Part shown: piece after piece, positions 27,803 to 38,046 of the stretch | Layout: every line of letters begins with the position of its first letter | Numbering within the stretch: the first letter of the stretch is position 1 | Assembly: GCA_009772925.1 (NCBI GenBank) | Contig: WOUQ01000010.1 | Location: 21,279-85,278 of the forward strand | Length of the DNA: 64,000 nt | DNA from: a bacterium | Lineage (GTDB): Bacteria > Pseudomonadota > Gammaproteobacteria > Burkholderiales > Thiobacillaceae | Reading direction: 5' to 3' | Program-made: the position numbers and the translations under genes | The notes under the pieces: model-generated | Seen by the model: only the letters and a program-made list of their open reading frames with translations | The model's database searches: none | Told to the model about the DNA's origin: nothing

Positions 27803-28243
27803 ATGAGCTGGCTGATCGCATTGATGGGACTTTCCGTGGCCGCCACCATCGCGGCGGGCGTCTGGCTGGAGATGAAGCCGCGCCGGCTGCCTTCGCCGCG
27901 CTGGCTGAAGGGGGGCGTGTTCGGGAATTTCCTGGTCTTCGGCTTAGGCTTGGCCGCCTTCCTCTACATGGGCGTCCAGGATGTCATGGCCCAGGAAGCC
28001 GTGGCCACCGGCGGCAGTGGCATCTCCATGGCCGTGGGCCTCGCCCTCATCGGCATCGGTTTGCCGACGGGGCTGGCGGCCATCGGCGCCGGCATCGCCC
28101 TGGGTCCGGTGGGCGCCGCGGCACTGGCGGTGATCGCCGAGAAACCCGAGATGTTCGGCCGCACCCTGATCTACATGGGCCTGGCGGAAGGTATCGCGAT
28201 TTACGGTCTGGTCATGTCCATCCTGCTCCTGGGCAAGCTCTGA
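27803..28243 (+). CDS. ntpK: V-type ATPase subunit K (c-ring)
   Basis: A 146-residue proteolipid with four hydrophobic helices. The second hairpin is canonical: GGSGISMAVGLALIGIGLPTGLAAIGAGIALGPVGAAAL, loop IAEKPEMFGRT, then the helix with the ion-binding glutamate in YMGLAEGIAIYGLVMSILLL. The first hairpin (residues 1-62) has no carboxylate. The glutamate is followed by Gly rather than Ser/Thr, and no sodium-site glutamine is visible, which suggests proton rather than sodium coupling (inference). Confidence 0.93.
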   Translation: MSWLIALMGLSVAATIAAGVWLEMKPRRLPSPRWLKGGVFGNFLVFGLGLAAFLYMGVQDVMAQEAVATGGSGISMAVGLALIGIGLPTGLAAIGAGIALGPVGAAALAVIAEKPEMFGRTLIYMGLAEGIAIYGLVMSILLLGKL

Positions 28244-28252
28244 GGAGATGGC

Positions 28253-28597
28253 GTGAAACCCGACGCGGACAAACCGCTGAGCGGCGGCCGCCTGGTGGTG
28301 CTGGGCAGCGCCGGGCTGACCGAGGGCTTCAGCCTGATCGGCGCCGAGATCCATGCCGACGCCGACGCGGCCAAGGTCGAGGAAGTCCTTGGCCAGCTGG
28401 TGCGTGACGGCAGCGAGGCCCTGGTCCTGCTGGAGTCCAGCCTGGCCCACGCCGGCGGACACTGGCTCAACCGCTTGCGCAACGAGGGCGGCCGCATCGT
28501 CGTGACCGAGCTGCCTTCGTTGTCCACGCCCCGCGACTACGCCCCGGCGGTGGATGAGGTGGTGCGCGCGGTGCTGGGTCCGGAAGCATTGAAATGA
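28253..28597 (+). CDS. ntpG: V-type ATPase subunit F
   Basis: A 114-residue protein with the CheY-like pattern of subunit F: LVVLGSAGLTEGFSLIGAEIHADADAAKVEEVLGQLV, then EALVLLESSLAHAG. It regulates the central stalk. It starts at GTG with GAGGAG just upstream, 9 bases after ntpK. A 137-base spacer with hairpins separates it from ntpE. Confidence 0.85.
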   Translation: MKPDADKPLSGGRLVVLGSAGLTEGFSLIGAEIHADADAAKVEEVLGQLVRDGSEALVLLESSLAHAGGHWLNRLRNEGGRIVVTELPSLSTPRDYAPAVDEVVRAVLGPEALK

Positions 28598-28734
28598 GCC
28601 CACCCCGAAAACCTCGCTGCGCTCGGTTCTCCCCTCGAGGGGCAAGAAAACTCGGTGCGGCCCGTCGTTTTCTTGGGAGGCATGAGCGGAGCAGGCTCGG
28701 GACGCGCGTCCCGGCCTGATTCCCGGAGAGACAC
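28598..28734. other. intergenic spacer with inverted repeats inside the ATPase operon
   Basis: No coding frame. It contains AAGAAAAC / GTTTTCTT with a 15-base loop, CCCCTCGAGGGG and GGGACGCGCGTCCC. It may be a repetitive intergenic sequence or an mRNA processing site between ntpG and ntpE. No clear terminator T-run is seen. Confidence 0.5.
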
Positions 28735-29385
28735 ATGGAAGCAGATGCACAAGTCCTGCAACTTGAACAGGCGCTGATCCGCCAGGCCGAGAGCCTGGCG
28801 CGCGAACAGCGCGAGCGGGCCGAGTCGGGCAAGGCCCGGATCCTGCTGGAAGCCGGCGAGAAGATTCGTCTGGCCGAGGAACGCGAGGTCCTGGCGGCCA
28901 AGGCGGAAGCCGAACGCATCGTGCGGCGGCAGACCCAGGCGGCGGAAACCCGCCTGGCGGCTGAGCTCGATCGGCGGCGCTGGGCCCTCACGGAATCGGT
29001 CCTGTCCGGCGTGCGCGCCGCATTCCAGGCGCTGGTCGCCGACGAAACCCGCTACCACGCGGTGCTCGAACAGTGGCTGGCGGCGGCCGCGCGCGACCTG
29101 CCTGCGGGTGAACTGGTGGCGGAAGTGCGCGCCGCCGACCACACCCGCCTCGCCCCTGCCTGGGTCACGCTGGCCACCCGCGCCGCGCCCGGCCGCAAGG
29201 TGGAACTGGCGACGCATGGTCAGGCCAGCGAAGGCGGCATTCGCGTGCGCCTGGCGGACAATCGGGCGCAACTGGACCAGACCTTCGAGGCGCGCCGCGA
29301 ACGGCTGGCCGACGAGCTGGCACGCGTCGCCATGGCGCGACTGTTCTCCAGCGCCCCCGACCTCGGCACCCTGGTGCACGGATGA
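28735..29385 (+). CDS. ntpE: V-type ATPase subunit E (peripheral stalk)
   Basis: A 216-residue protein. Residues 1-90 are a long charged helix (EADAQVLQLEQALIRQAESLAREQRERAESGKARILLEAGEKIRLAEEREVLAAKAEAERIV). A globular C-terminal domain follows. This is the subunit E architecture, which pairs with the G/H-like subunit in the stator. CGGAGAG precedes the ATG. It is placed between the F and A subunit genes as in other bacterial V-type operons. Confidence 0.87.
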   Translation: MEADAQVLQLEQALIRQAESLAREQRERAESGKARILLEAGEKIRLAEEREVLAAKAEAERIVRRQTQAAETRLAAELDRRRWALTESVLSGVRAAFQALVADETRYHAVLEQWLAAAARDLPAGELVAEVRAADHTRLAPAWVTLATRAAPGRKVELATHGQASEGGIRVRLADNRAQLDQTFEARRERLADELARVAMARLFSSAPDLGTLVHG

Positions 29386-29391
29386 TGTTGG

Positions 29392-29445
29392 GAAATGGGT
29401 AATGGGCAGCGGGCAGTCGGGGTTTTCCCGCTACCCGCTCCCGAC
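29392..29445. repeat. G-rich hexamer repeat pair, ntpE-ntpA spacer
   Basis: Left arm GGGAAATGGGTAATGGGCAGCGGGCAG and right arm TTTTCCCGCTACCCGCTCCC form a degenerate inverted repeat built from GGGNANN units. It is the same type as at 32.66, 38.86 and 46.70 kb. Confidence 0.6.
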
Positions 29446-29457
29446 AAAGGAAAGTAA

Positions 29458-31236
<1,779 letters not shown>

Positions 31237-31261
31237 TGGCCGGCAAGGACAAGGTAAGACC

Positions 31262-32659
31262 ATGAAAAACGTCGAATTTCGTACCGCCAGTTCCGTGCAG
31301 GGCGGCCTCATCGTCATGGGCGGGGTGACCGGCGTTGCCGCCGGCTCCCGCGTGCAGTTGAAGGATCACGCCGGCCGTTTGCGCAACGGCCTGGTGATCC
31401 GCAGCGCCGACGATGCCGTGCTGGTGGAGGTGTTCGAGGGTACCGACGATCTGGACCTGGAACGCACCTGGGTGCGCTTCCTCGACGAGCCCTTCAAGCT
31501 GCCCGTCTCCCGCGACATCCTCGGCCGGGTGTTCAACGGCGCCGGCCTGCCTCGCGACGGCCGCCCGCCGATCATTTCCGCCGACCGCCGCGACGTCAAC
31601 GGCGAGCCCCTGAACCCCGCCGCGCGCGCCTATCCGCGCGAGTTCATCCAGACCGGCATCTCCGCCATCGACGGCATGAACTCGCTGACCCGCGGCCAGA
31701 AGCTGCCGGTGTTCTCCGGCGGCGGCCTGCCGCACAACCGGGTGGCGGCGCAGATCGTGCGCCAGGCCAAGCTGCTGGGCGAGGAATCCTCGGAATTCGT
31801 CGTGGTGTTCGCCGCCTTCGGCGCTTCCAATGCCGACGCCCGCTTCTTCCAGGAGAGCTTCGAGGAATCCGGCGTGCTCAACAAGGTGGTGATGTTCCTC
31901 AACCTGGCCGACGAGCCGGTCATCGAACGCCTGCTCACCCCGCGCGCGGCGCTGACCGCAGCCGAATATCTGGCCTTCGACCTGGACTACCACGTGCTGG
32001 TGGTGATGACCGACATGACCGCCTACGCCGAGGCCCTGCGCGAAGTGGCCGTGCTGCGCGGCGACGTGCCGGCGCGCAAAGGCTATCCCGGCTACCTCTA
32101 CTCCGACCTGGCGGAAATCTACGAACGCGCCGGCCGCATCAAGAACCGGCGCGGCTCCATCACCATGATCCCGGTGCTGTCGATGCCTTCCGACGACATC
32201 ACCCACCCCATCCCCGACCTCACCGGCTACATCACCGAAGGCCAGATCGTGCTGGGTCGGGAACTGGCCAACCAGGGCGTCTATCCGCCGGTCACCGTGC
32301 TGCCCTCGCTGTCTCGCCTGATGAAGGACGGCATCGGCAAGAACTTCACCCGTGAAGACCACCCCCACGTTGCCAGCCAGCTCTTCGCCAGCTACGCCAA
32401 GGCCCTGGAAGTGCGCGGCCTCGCCGCCATCATCGGCGCCGAGGAATTGTCCGACGCCGACCGCCGCTACCTGCAATTCGCCGAAGCCTTCGAACGCCGC
32501 TTCATCGGCCAGGGCGAAGACGAGGACCGCAGCGTCTACGAGACCCTCAACCTGGCCTGGGACCTGCTTTCCATGCTGCCGCCGGAGGCCCTGATCCGGG
32601 TCTCCGAGGAAGAACTGGCCAAGTACCACAAGTGGCAGGCGATGGCGGAGGCGGCATGA
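31262..32659 (+). CDS. ntpB: V-type ATPase regulatory subunit B
   Basis: A 465-residue non-catalytic subunit. The P-loop position reads FSGGGLPHNRVAAQIVRQ, the degenerate form typical of B subunits. MTDMTAYAEALREVAVLRGDVPARKGYPGYLYSDLAEIYERAGRI and TGYITEGQIVLGRELANQGVYPPVTVLPSLSRLMKDGIG are strongly conserved. It starts 25 bases after ntpA. A repeat-bearing spacer of 100 bases follows. Confidence 0.97.
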   Translation: MKNVEFRTASSVQGGLIVMGGVTGVAAGSRVQLKDHAGRLRNGLVIRSADDAVLVEVFEGTDDLDLERTWVRFLDEPFKLPVSRDILGRVFNGAGLPRDGRPPIISADRRDVNGEPLNPAARAYPREFIQTGISAIDGMNSLTRGQKLPVFSGGGLPHNRVAAQIVRQAKLLGEESSEFVVVFAAFGASNADARFFQESFEESGVLNKVVMFLNLADEPVIERLLTPRAALTAAEYLAFDLDYHVLVVMTDMTAYAEALREVAVLRGDVPARKGYPGYLYSDLAEIYERAGRIKNRRGSITMIPVLSMPSDDITHPIPDLTGYITEGQIVLGRELANQGVYPPVTVLPSLSRLMKDGIGKNFTREDHPHVASQLFASYAKALEVRGLAAIIGAEELSDADRRYLQFAEAFERRFIGQGEDEDRSVYETLNLAWDLLSMLPPEALIRVSEEELAKYHKWQAMAEAA

Positions 32660-32661
32660 GG

Positions 32662-32756
32662 CGAGAAAAGGGAAAAGTGAAACGGGAAACGTGTGAAGCG
32701 CCACGCAGCCCGGGGTTTTGCGTTTCCCGTTTCTCGTTTCCCGTTTCCCGGACTCA
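32662..32756. repeat. GGGAAAC-type inverted repeat, ntpB-ntpD spacer
   Basis: Left arm AAAAGGGAAAAGTGAAACGGGAAACGTG and right arm GCGTTTCCCGTTTCTCGTTTCCCGTTTCCCG flank a short GC-rich centre. The two arms pair extensively. It fills almost the whole spacer and belongs to the same dispersed family as 46.70 kb. Confidence 0.65.
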
Positions 32757-32759
32757 ACC

Positions 32760-33386
32760 ATGAAAAAACGCCTCTCCGTCCCCCCCACCAAGAGCGCCCT
32801 CCTGCAGGTCGGCCGCCAGGTCAAGTTCCTGGAACAGGGTCGGGCCATGCTGGAGAAGAAACGAGATCTGCTCACCCGGCTGGTGTACGAGCGCCTGGCC
32901 CAGTACCGGCAGTTGCGTGCCGAGACCGCCAAGGAACTGGCCGAGGCCTACCACTGGCTGGGCATCGTGCAGATGCGCATGGGCGGCCAGATGCTGCGCC
33001 AGGCCTCGGTCGGCCTGTCCCAGGCGGTGGCCCTGCGCGTGGTGGCGCGTTCCAGCGTCGGCGTCGAGTACCCCAGCGTGTCGGCCTCGCCCCTGCCCCT
33101 GCAACCGGTGGGCCTGATGTGGACCGACGTGAGTTTTGACGAGGCGCGCCTGCGCCTGCGGGAACTCACCGTCACCCTGGCCCGTCTAGGCGAAGCGGAA
33201 AACGCCCTGTGGCGTCTTCTGGCGGCGAGCCGCAAGACCCAGAAGCGGGTGAATGCGTTGAAATACAACATCATTCCCCGCTACCAGGCCACGGTGCACC
33301 ACATCCGCGCCGCCCTGGAAGAGGACGAGCGCAACACCCTGTTCCAGATCAAGGTGCTGCGCGCCCGGGCTGAAGCCGCGCCATAG
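32760..33386 (+). CDS. ntpD: V-type ATPase subunit D (central stalk)
   Basis: A 208-residue protein starting MKKRLSVPPTKSALLQVGRQVKFLEQGRAMLEKKRDLLTRLV, the long N-terminal helix of subunit D. The matching C-terminal helix is RKTQKRVNALKYNIIPRYQATVHHIRAALEEDERNTLFQIKVLRARAE. It is the rotor shaft. The ORF-track start at 32718 would translate the repeat, so the ATG at 32760 was used. It is the last ATPase gene. Confidence 0.94.
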   Translation: MKKRLSVPPTKSALLQVGRQVKFLEQGRAMLEKKRDLLTRLVYERLAQYRQLRAETAKELAEAYHWLGIVQMRMGGQMLRQASVGLSQAVALRVVARSSVGVEYPSVSASPLPLQPVGLMWTDVSFDEARLRLRELTVTLARLGEAENALWRLLAASRKTQKRVNALKYNIIPRYQATVHHIRAALEEDERNTLFQIKVLRARAEAAP

Positions 33387-33433
33387 GTCCCTCCGCGTGG
33401 GGGACCCGGTTCCACCACCATCTAGGAGAGACC

Positions 33434-33925
33434 ATGAAACGCCTGATCGCCCTATCCCTGCTGAGCGCGCCCCTGCTGGCCCTGGCCGACGCGCCGGTCA
33501 TCGTCAAGATTCCGCGCCTGACCCTGGAGGCCTCGGAGAAAATCGCCCAGGCCACCGTCGCCGCCTGCCGCAAGCAGGGCATCCAGATCGGCGTCACCGT
33601 GGTGGATCGTAGCGGCGATCCCATGGTGACGCTGCGCGACACCCTGGCGCCGCGCATCACCCTCGAAGTCAGCCGCCAGAAGGCCTTCACCGCGGTCAAT
33701 TTCAACGCGCCGCTGTCCGCCCTGGAAAACCGCTTCACCAAGCCCTTCTCGGTGGGCAAGGTGGATGGCCTGGTGTTCTCCGCCGGCGGCATTCCCATCG
33801 AGGCCGCGGGCAACATCGTTGGCGCCGTCGGCGTGTCCGGCGCCGCCACCGGCGAGCAGGACGAGGCCTGCGCGCGGGAAGGTCTGAAGGCCATCGCCTT
33901 CGAACTGGAGACCGCCAGCCTGTAA
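33434..33925 (+). CDS. GlcG/HbpS-family secreted protein
   Basis: A 163-residue protein with a signal peptide (MKRLIALSLLSAPLLALADA) and one GlcG/HbpS domain: ASEKIAQATVAACRKQGIQIGVTVVDRSGDPMVTLRDTLAP, SRQKAFTAVNF, FSAGGIPIEAAGNIVGAVGVSGAATGEQDEACAREGL. The fold is known from haem-binding HbpS and GlcG. Periplasmic haem or cofactor binding is possible but not shown here. GGAGAG precedes the ATG. It follows ntpD by 47 bases on the same strand, so it may share the transcript. Confidence 0.86.
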   Translation: MKRLIALSLLSAPLLALADAPVIVKIPRLTLEASEKIAQATVAACRKQGIQIGVTVVDRSGDPMVTLRDTLAPRITLEVSRQKAFTAVNFNAPLSALENRFTKPFSVGKVDGLVFSAGGIPIEAAGNIVGAVGVSGAATGEQDEACAREGLKAIAFELETASL

Positions 33926-33975
33926 GCGTCCGCCGTGCGCGCGGACATCCCGCGCGCGCCGGGGTCAGCGGCGCT

Positions 33976-34725
33976 TCAGGGATCGAGTTTCAGGAAGGGC
34001 TGCTGCAGCAATTGCAGGAGCTGCAAAGGCCACTGCGGCAGTTGATAGGCTGGTGCTGGCAGAGCCTGCGGAGGAGGGGGGGACAGGGGCGGAACGGCCT
34101 GCGGCGCCTGGCCCTGATGCGTGGCCGGGTATGCCGAGGTCGGCGCAGATCCGGGTGGAGCTGCATACCCGGGTGGAGCTGCATACCCGGGTGGAGCTGC
34201 ATACCCGGGTGGCGGCGCGTAGCCCGGGGGGGAGGGGTATGCCTGAGCCGGTGCGATCTGCGGCAAGGGCAACGGAAATTGCGGCAGGAACAGCGGATAG
34301 AGCACCGGCGGCGACAGGGCCGGCGTGGTCTTCGGCGGTTCGGCCATCTTTTCCTGGAGCTTCGGTTTCAGGTTGCGCTCCAGGTCCTTCTCCAGTTGCC
34401 GCATCAGGTTGTCCATGTAGTGGCCGCCTTCCCGTTTCATGCGCGCCAGCAGCACCTCCAGCTTGAACGCCAGGTCGGGCGGCAGGCTCACCTCCTCGTC
34501 CTTGAAGGCCGCCAGCACCGAATCCCGCATGTACTGGAAGAGCAGGTTCAATTCGTCCTCGGTGAAGTAGCTGCGCAGCGATCGGCCCAAGTCGGACAGG
34601 GTGGGGCCGCTCGCCGCCTTGTCGCCGCCGTTGGCGGGCGTCTGCGCCAGCGCGGGCGGCGCCAGCGCCAGCGCGGCGGCCAGCAGAGGTGGGGTCAGGC
34701 GGACGATGATGGGAGTCTTATTCAT
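33976..34725 (-). CDS. proline-rich secreted protein with PPGYA repeats
   Basis: A 249-residue protein not assigned to a family. The ATG giving [29 protein letters not shown] begins a clear signal peptide. Residues about 35-125 are helical (LRSYFTEDELNLLFQYMRDSVLAAFKDEEVSLPPDLAFKLEVLLARM, then MRQLEKDLERNLKPKLQEKM). The C-terminal 115 residues are Pro/Ala/Gln-rich with tandem APPGY repeats. It overlaps the stop of the macB-like permease gene by 8 bases and is the last gene of that operon, so an envelope role linked to the transporter is possible. Confidence 0.72.
   Translation of the reverse strand: MNKTPIIVRLTPPLLAAALALAPPALAQTPANGGDKAASGPTLSDLGRSLRSYFTEDELNLLFQYMRDSVLAAFKDEEVSLPPDLAFKLEVLLARMKREGGHYMDNLMRQLEKDLERNLKPKLQEKMAEPPKTTPALSPPVLYPLFLPQFPLPLPQIAPAQAYPSPPGYAPPPGYAAPPGYAAPPGYAAPPGSAPTSAYPATHQGQAPQAVPPLSPPPPQALPAPAYQLPQWPLQLLQLLQQPFLKLDP
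34151..34222. repeat. 18-bp tandem repeat encoding APPGYA
   Basis: Three perfect copies of CCGGGTGGAGCTGCATAC at 34151-34204, followed by a degenerate copy. The unit is a multiple of three, so copy-number change would keep the proline-rich frame open. Confidence 0.9.
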
Positions 34726-35950
34726 AACGCAGGGCCTCGATCGGCGCCATGCGGGATGCCTTGCGCGCCGGGTACCAGCCGAAGAATACCCCCACCACGC
34801 TGGCGGAAGCCACCGCCAGCAGGATGGCCTCGCCGCCGAGGACCACCTGCCAGTCGGCGAAATGCTCCAGGGCCAGGCTGCCGCCGACACCCAGGGCGAT
34901 GCCGACGAGGGCGCCGCCGAGGGAGAGGATCACCGCCTCGGCCAGGAACTGGGTGAGGATGTCGCGCCGCCGCGCGCCGACCGCCAGGCGGATGCCGATC
35001 TCGCGGGTGCGCTCGGTGACCGACACCAGCATGATGTTCATGATGCCGATGCCGCCCACCAGCAGTGATACCGAGGCGACGGCGGCGAGCAGGCCGGACA
35101 GCACCCGCGAGGCGGCCTGCTCCGCCTTGACCACCTCGGACAGGTTGCGGATGTTGAAGTCGTCATCCTGGTCCGGTTGCAGGCGGTGGCGCTGGCGCAG
35201 CAGTTCGCGCACCTGCGCCTCCGCCTCGAGCATGTCGGCGCCGTCGGCCATTTTCACAGTGACCTGACCCACCGTGCGCAGGCGTCCGGGGGGCTGCCAG
35301 AGGATGCGGCCGCGCGCGGTGGACAGCGGGATGAGGACGATGTCGTCCTGGTCGACGCCCTCGGCGTTGCGGCCCTTGGCGTCGAGCAGGCCGACGATGG
35401 TGAAGGGCACGAAGCGCACGCGGATGGCCTGGCCGACCGGATCGGTGCCGCCGAACAGCATCTGCGCCACGGTCTGGCCGACCACCGCCACCTTGGCGGA
35501 CGAGCGCAGGTCGTTCTCGTCGAGGGCGCGGCCGCTGCTCATGCGCCATTCGCGCGCGACCAGAAAGTCGGCGGTGACGCCGTAGATCTGGCTGGGCCAG
35601 TTGAGGTTGCCGTGGATGATCTGCCCGGACCCGCGCAGCGCGGGTGCTGCGGCCAGCACGTAGGGCACCTCGTCCTGGATGGCGCGGGCGTCGGCCTCGG
35701 TCAGGGTGTTGCGGCCCCAGGCGCTGATGCGCACGCCGCTGCTGGTGACGGTGCCGGGCATCACCATCATCAGGTTGGTGCCCAGGCTGCGGAGTTGTTC
35801 GGCGACGGTGCGCTTGGCGCCTTCGCCCACCGCCAGCATGGCGATGACGGCGGCCACGCCGATGATGATGCCCAACGCGGTGAGCAGGCTGCGCAGCTTG
35901 TTGGCGCGCAGGCTGCGCAGGGCGGAACGGCCGGTGTCGAGCAGGTTCAC
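34718..35950 (-). CDS. macB: MacB-type ABC transporter permease
   Basis: A 410-residue FtsX/MacB permease. One N-terminal helix ([31 protein letters not shown]), a large periplasmic domain (about residues 45-280) and three C-terminal helices ([35 protein letters not shown]...) give the usual 4-helix topology. It works with the separate ATPase and the MacA-like adaptor encoded just upstream to move substrates from the periplasm through TolC. The start overlaps the ATPase gene by 4 bases. Unlike E. coli MacB, the ATPase is a separate polypeptide. Confidence 0.93.
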   Translation of the reverse strand: MNLLDTGRSALRSLRANKLRSLLTALGIIIGVAAVIAMLAVGEGAKRTVAEQLRSLGTNLMMVMPGTVTSSGVRISAWGRNTLTEADARAIQDEVPYVLAAAPALRGSGQIIHGNLNWPSQIYGVTADFLVAREWRMSSGRALDENDLRSSAKVAVVGQTVAQMLFGGTDPVGQAIRVRFVPFTIVGLLDAKGRNAEGVDQDDIVLIPLSTARGRILWQPPGRLRTVGQVTVKMADGADMLEAEAQVRELLRQRHRLQPDQDDDFNIRNLSEVVKAEQAASRVLSGLLAAVASVSLLVGGIGIMNIMLVSVTERTREIGIRLAVGARRRDILTQFLAEAVILSLGGALVGIALGVGGSLALEHFADWQVVLGGEAILLAVASASVVGVFFGWYPARKASRMAPIEALRYE

Positions 35951-36669
35951 GCAGCCTCCGCCAGCATGTCCGCAGCCCGCCGCGGTGCATCCACCTGCCG
36001 GTCTTCCACCAGCCGCCCGTCACGGAACACCAGCACCCTTTTCGCGAAGGCGGCGATATCCGGTTCGTGGGTGACCAGCACGAGGGTGATGCCGGCCTCG
36101 TTGAGTTCCTGGAACAGGGCCATCAGTTCCAGGCTGGTGCGGGTATCGAGGGCGCCGGTGGGCTCGTCGGCGAGGATCAGCGGCGGGTTGTTGACCAGGG
36201 CGCGGGCGATCGCCACCCGCTGTTGCTGCCCGCCGGAAAGCTGCATGGGGCGATGCCCGGCGCGTTCGCCCAGACCCACCCGCGCCAGTTTCTCCAGGGC
36301 GCGGCGGTGGCGTTCGGCGGCCGGCACGCGGGCGTAGAGCAGGGGCAGTTCGACGTTTTCCTGGGCGGTTGCGCGCGGCAGCAGATTGAAGTTCTGGAAC
36401 ACGAAACCCAGCCGCCGGTTGCGCAGTTCCGCCTGACGATCCGGGTCGAGGCCGGTGATCTCCTCGCCATCCAGGCTGTAGCGCCCGGCGCTGGGTACAT
36501 CCAGGCAACCCAGCAGGTTCATGAAGGTGGATTTGCCGGAGCCGGATGGGCCCATGACCGCGACGAATTCGCCGGCTTCGATGCTGAGGCTCACCCCCCG
36601 CAAGGCGGGCACGACGATTTCGCCGATGCGGTATTCCCGGGCCAGGTCGGTGGTTTGGATCAGGGGCAT
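35947..36669 (-). CDS. MacB-type ABC transporter ATPase
   Basis: A 240-residue ATPase of the LolD/MacB class. Walker A is [18 protein letters not shown], the Q-loop region [20 protein letters not shown], the signature [17 protein letters not shown], Walker [12 protein letters not shown], and the switch histidine in VTHEPD. It overlaps the permease gene by 4 bases and energises it. A repeat-bearing gap of 66 bases separates it from the adaptor gene. Confidence 0.95.
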   Translation of the reverse strand: MPLIQTTDLAREYRIGEIVVPALRGVSLSIEAGEFVAVMGPSGSGKSTFMNLLGCLDVPSAGRYSLDGEEITGLDPDRQAELRNRRLGFVFQNFNLLPRATAQENVELPLLYARVPAAERHRRALEKLARVGLGERAGHRPMQLSGGQQQRVAIARALVNNPPLILADEPTGALDTRTSLELMALFQELNEAGITLVLVTHEPDIAAFAKRVLVFRDGRLVEDRQVDAPRRAADMLAEAA

Positions 36670-36671
36670 GG

Positions 36672-36735
36672 GGTTTCAGGGTTGAGGACCGAGCAATGGC
36701 CTGCTCCACTCGGCACTCAGTCCTCGCTACTCGCC
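36672..36735. repeat. inverted repeat in the macA-macB spacer
   Basis: GAGGACCGAG and the later CTCGGCACTCAGTCCTCG form an imperfect inverted pair that fills the spacer. It is compositionally different from the GGGAAAC family but sits in the same kind of same-strand intergenic position. Confidence 0.45.
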
Positions 36736-38031
36736 CTACATCCCCATGCCGAAGGGCCGGCTGGGCTTGACGGTCTTCTGCACACTGCCTTCCTCCAGGC
36801 CCAGGATGATTTCCTGGCCGGCTTGCAGTTCACCCTTGAGCATCTCGGTGGCCTTGCCGTCGCTGACGCCCAGGCGCACGCTGACCGCGCTTGGTTTGCC
36901 TTCCTTCAGCACCCACACGCGGCCGGGAATGCCGGGGCCTTCCTCGCGGCCGCGCACCTCCAGCTTGACCGGGGTGCCGTCGGCCTGCACCGGGCGGAAG
37001 CGCAGGGCCTCGTTGGGCAGCTTCAGCGCGTCCTGGCGTTCCTCGGTGAGGATGCGGGCGCTGGCGGTCATGCCGGGCAAGAGCTTGAGCTCCGGGTTGT
37101 CGACGCGCGCCATGACGCTGTAGGTGACGACGTTGTTGTTGGTGACCGGGGATTTGCGGATCTGCGTGACCTGGCCGGCGAAGCGCTCGCCGGGGAAGGC
37201 GTCCACGGTGAAGCCCAGCTTCTGGCCGGTGGCGACACGGCCCACGTCGGCCTCGTCCACCGCCACGTTGACCTCCATCTGGCGCAGGTCGCGGGCGATG
37301 GTGAACAGCACCGGCGCCTGGAAGGAGGCGGCCACGGTCTGGCCGACGTCGATGTTGCGACTGATGACCACGCCGTCCACCGGCGAGCGGATGATGGTGC
37401 GGCCCAGGTCGAGGCGCGCCTGTTGCAGTCCCGCCTGGCGCTGCGCCACCTGGGCGCGGGCGCTGCCCACCTGCGCCTGGGTCACCGCCAGGTCGGCGCG
37501 GACCAGGTTCAGTTGTTCCCGCGCGGTGTCCAGCACGGCCTGCGCGCCATCCAGCTCGGCGGCGGAAATGAAGTTTTGCGTCACCAGCGCGCGCTTGCGT
37601 TCGAGGTTGCGCTCGGCGTCGGCCAGGGCGATCTGCGCCTTGCCGACCTCGGCCTGGCGCACCACCAGGTTGCCGCGTGCCACTTCCGCCGCGCTTTCCG
37701 CCGCGCTCAGGTCGGCCTCGGCCTGGACCACGCGGGATGCGAAGGTGTCCGGGTCGAGGCGGGCGATGATCTGGTCCTTCCTCACCTCGCTGTTGAAATC
37801 GACGCGGATTTCCTGGATCTGCCCGGAGATTTGCGAACCCACCTGCACGGTGACCAGGGCGGACAGGGTGCCGCTGGCGGAGACCGCGGCGGAAAGCGGT
37901 CCGCGCTCGATCTTGGCCAGGCGGTAGCGGGGCCCGCTTTCGTTCGACTGCCAGGGCTGCCAGGCATACAGCAGGCTGGCGGTGGCGAACAGGAAAAGGG
38001 CGAACAGTAGCCAGGCGCGGCGGCGGGACAT
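36736..38031 (-). CDS. macA: MacA-like periplasmic adaptor (HlyD family)
   Basis: A 431-residue membrane-fusion protein. An N-terminal signal anchor (RRRAWLLFALFLFATASLLYAW) is followed by GTLSALVTVQVGSQISGQIQEIRVDFNSEVRKDQIIARLD (lipoyl-type half). A long coiled-coil hairpin comes next (VQAEADLSAAESAAEVARGNLVVRQAEVGKAQIALADAERNLERKRAL...), then the second half GRTIIRSPVDGVVISRNIDVGQTV and beta domains. The ATG at 38031 was chosen; the ORF-track start is a TTG four codons earlier. It links the permease to TolC. Confidence 0.92.
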   Translation of the reverse strand: MSRRRAWLLFALFLFATASLLYAWQPWQSNESGPRYRLAKIERGPLSAAVSASGTLSALVTVQVGSQISGQIQEIRVDFNSEVRKDQIIARLDPDTFASRVVQAEADLSAAESAAEVARGNLVVRQAEVGKAQIALADAERNLERKRALVTQNFISAAELDGAQAVLDTAREQLNLVRADLAVTQAQVGSARAQVAQRQAGLQQARLDLGRTIIRSPVDGVVISRNIDVGQTVAASFQAPVLFTIARDLRQMEVNVAVDEADVGRVATGQKLGFTVDAFPGERFAGQVTQIRKSPVTNNNVVTYSVMARVDNPELKLLPGMTASARILTEERQDALKLPNEALRFRPVQADGTPVKLEVRGREEGPGIPGRVWVLKEGKPSAVSVRLGVSDGKATEMLKGELQAGQEIILGLEEGSVQKTVKPSRPFGMGM

Positions 38032-38046
38032 GGTCTTGGGCAAGAG

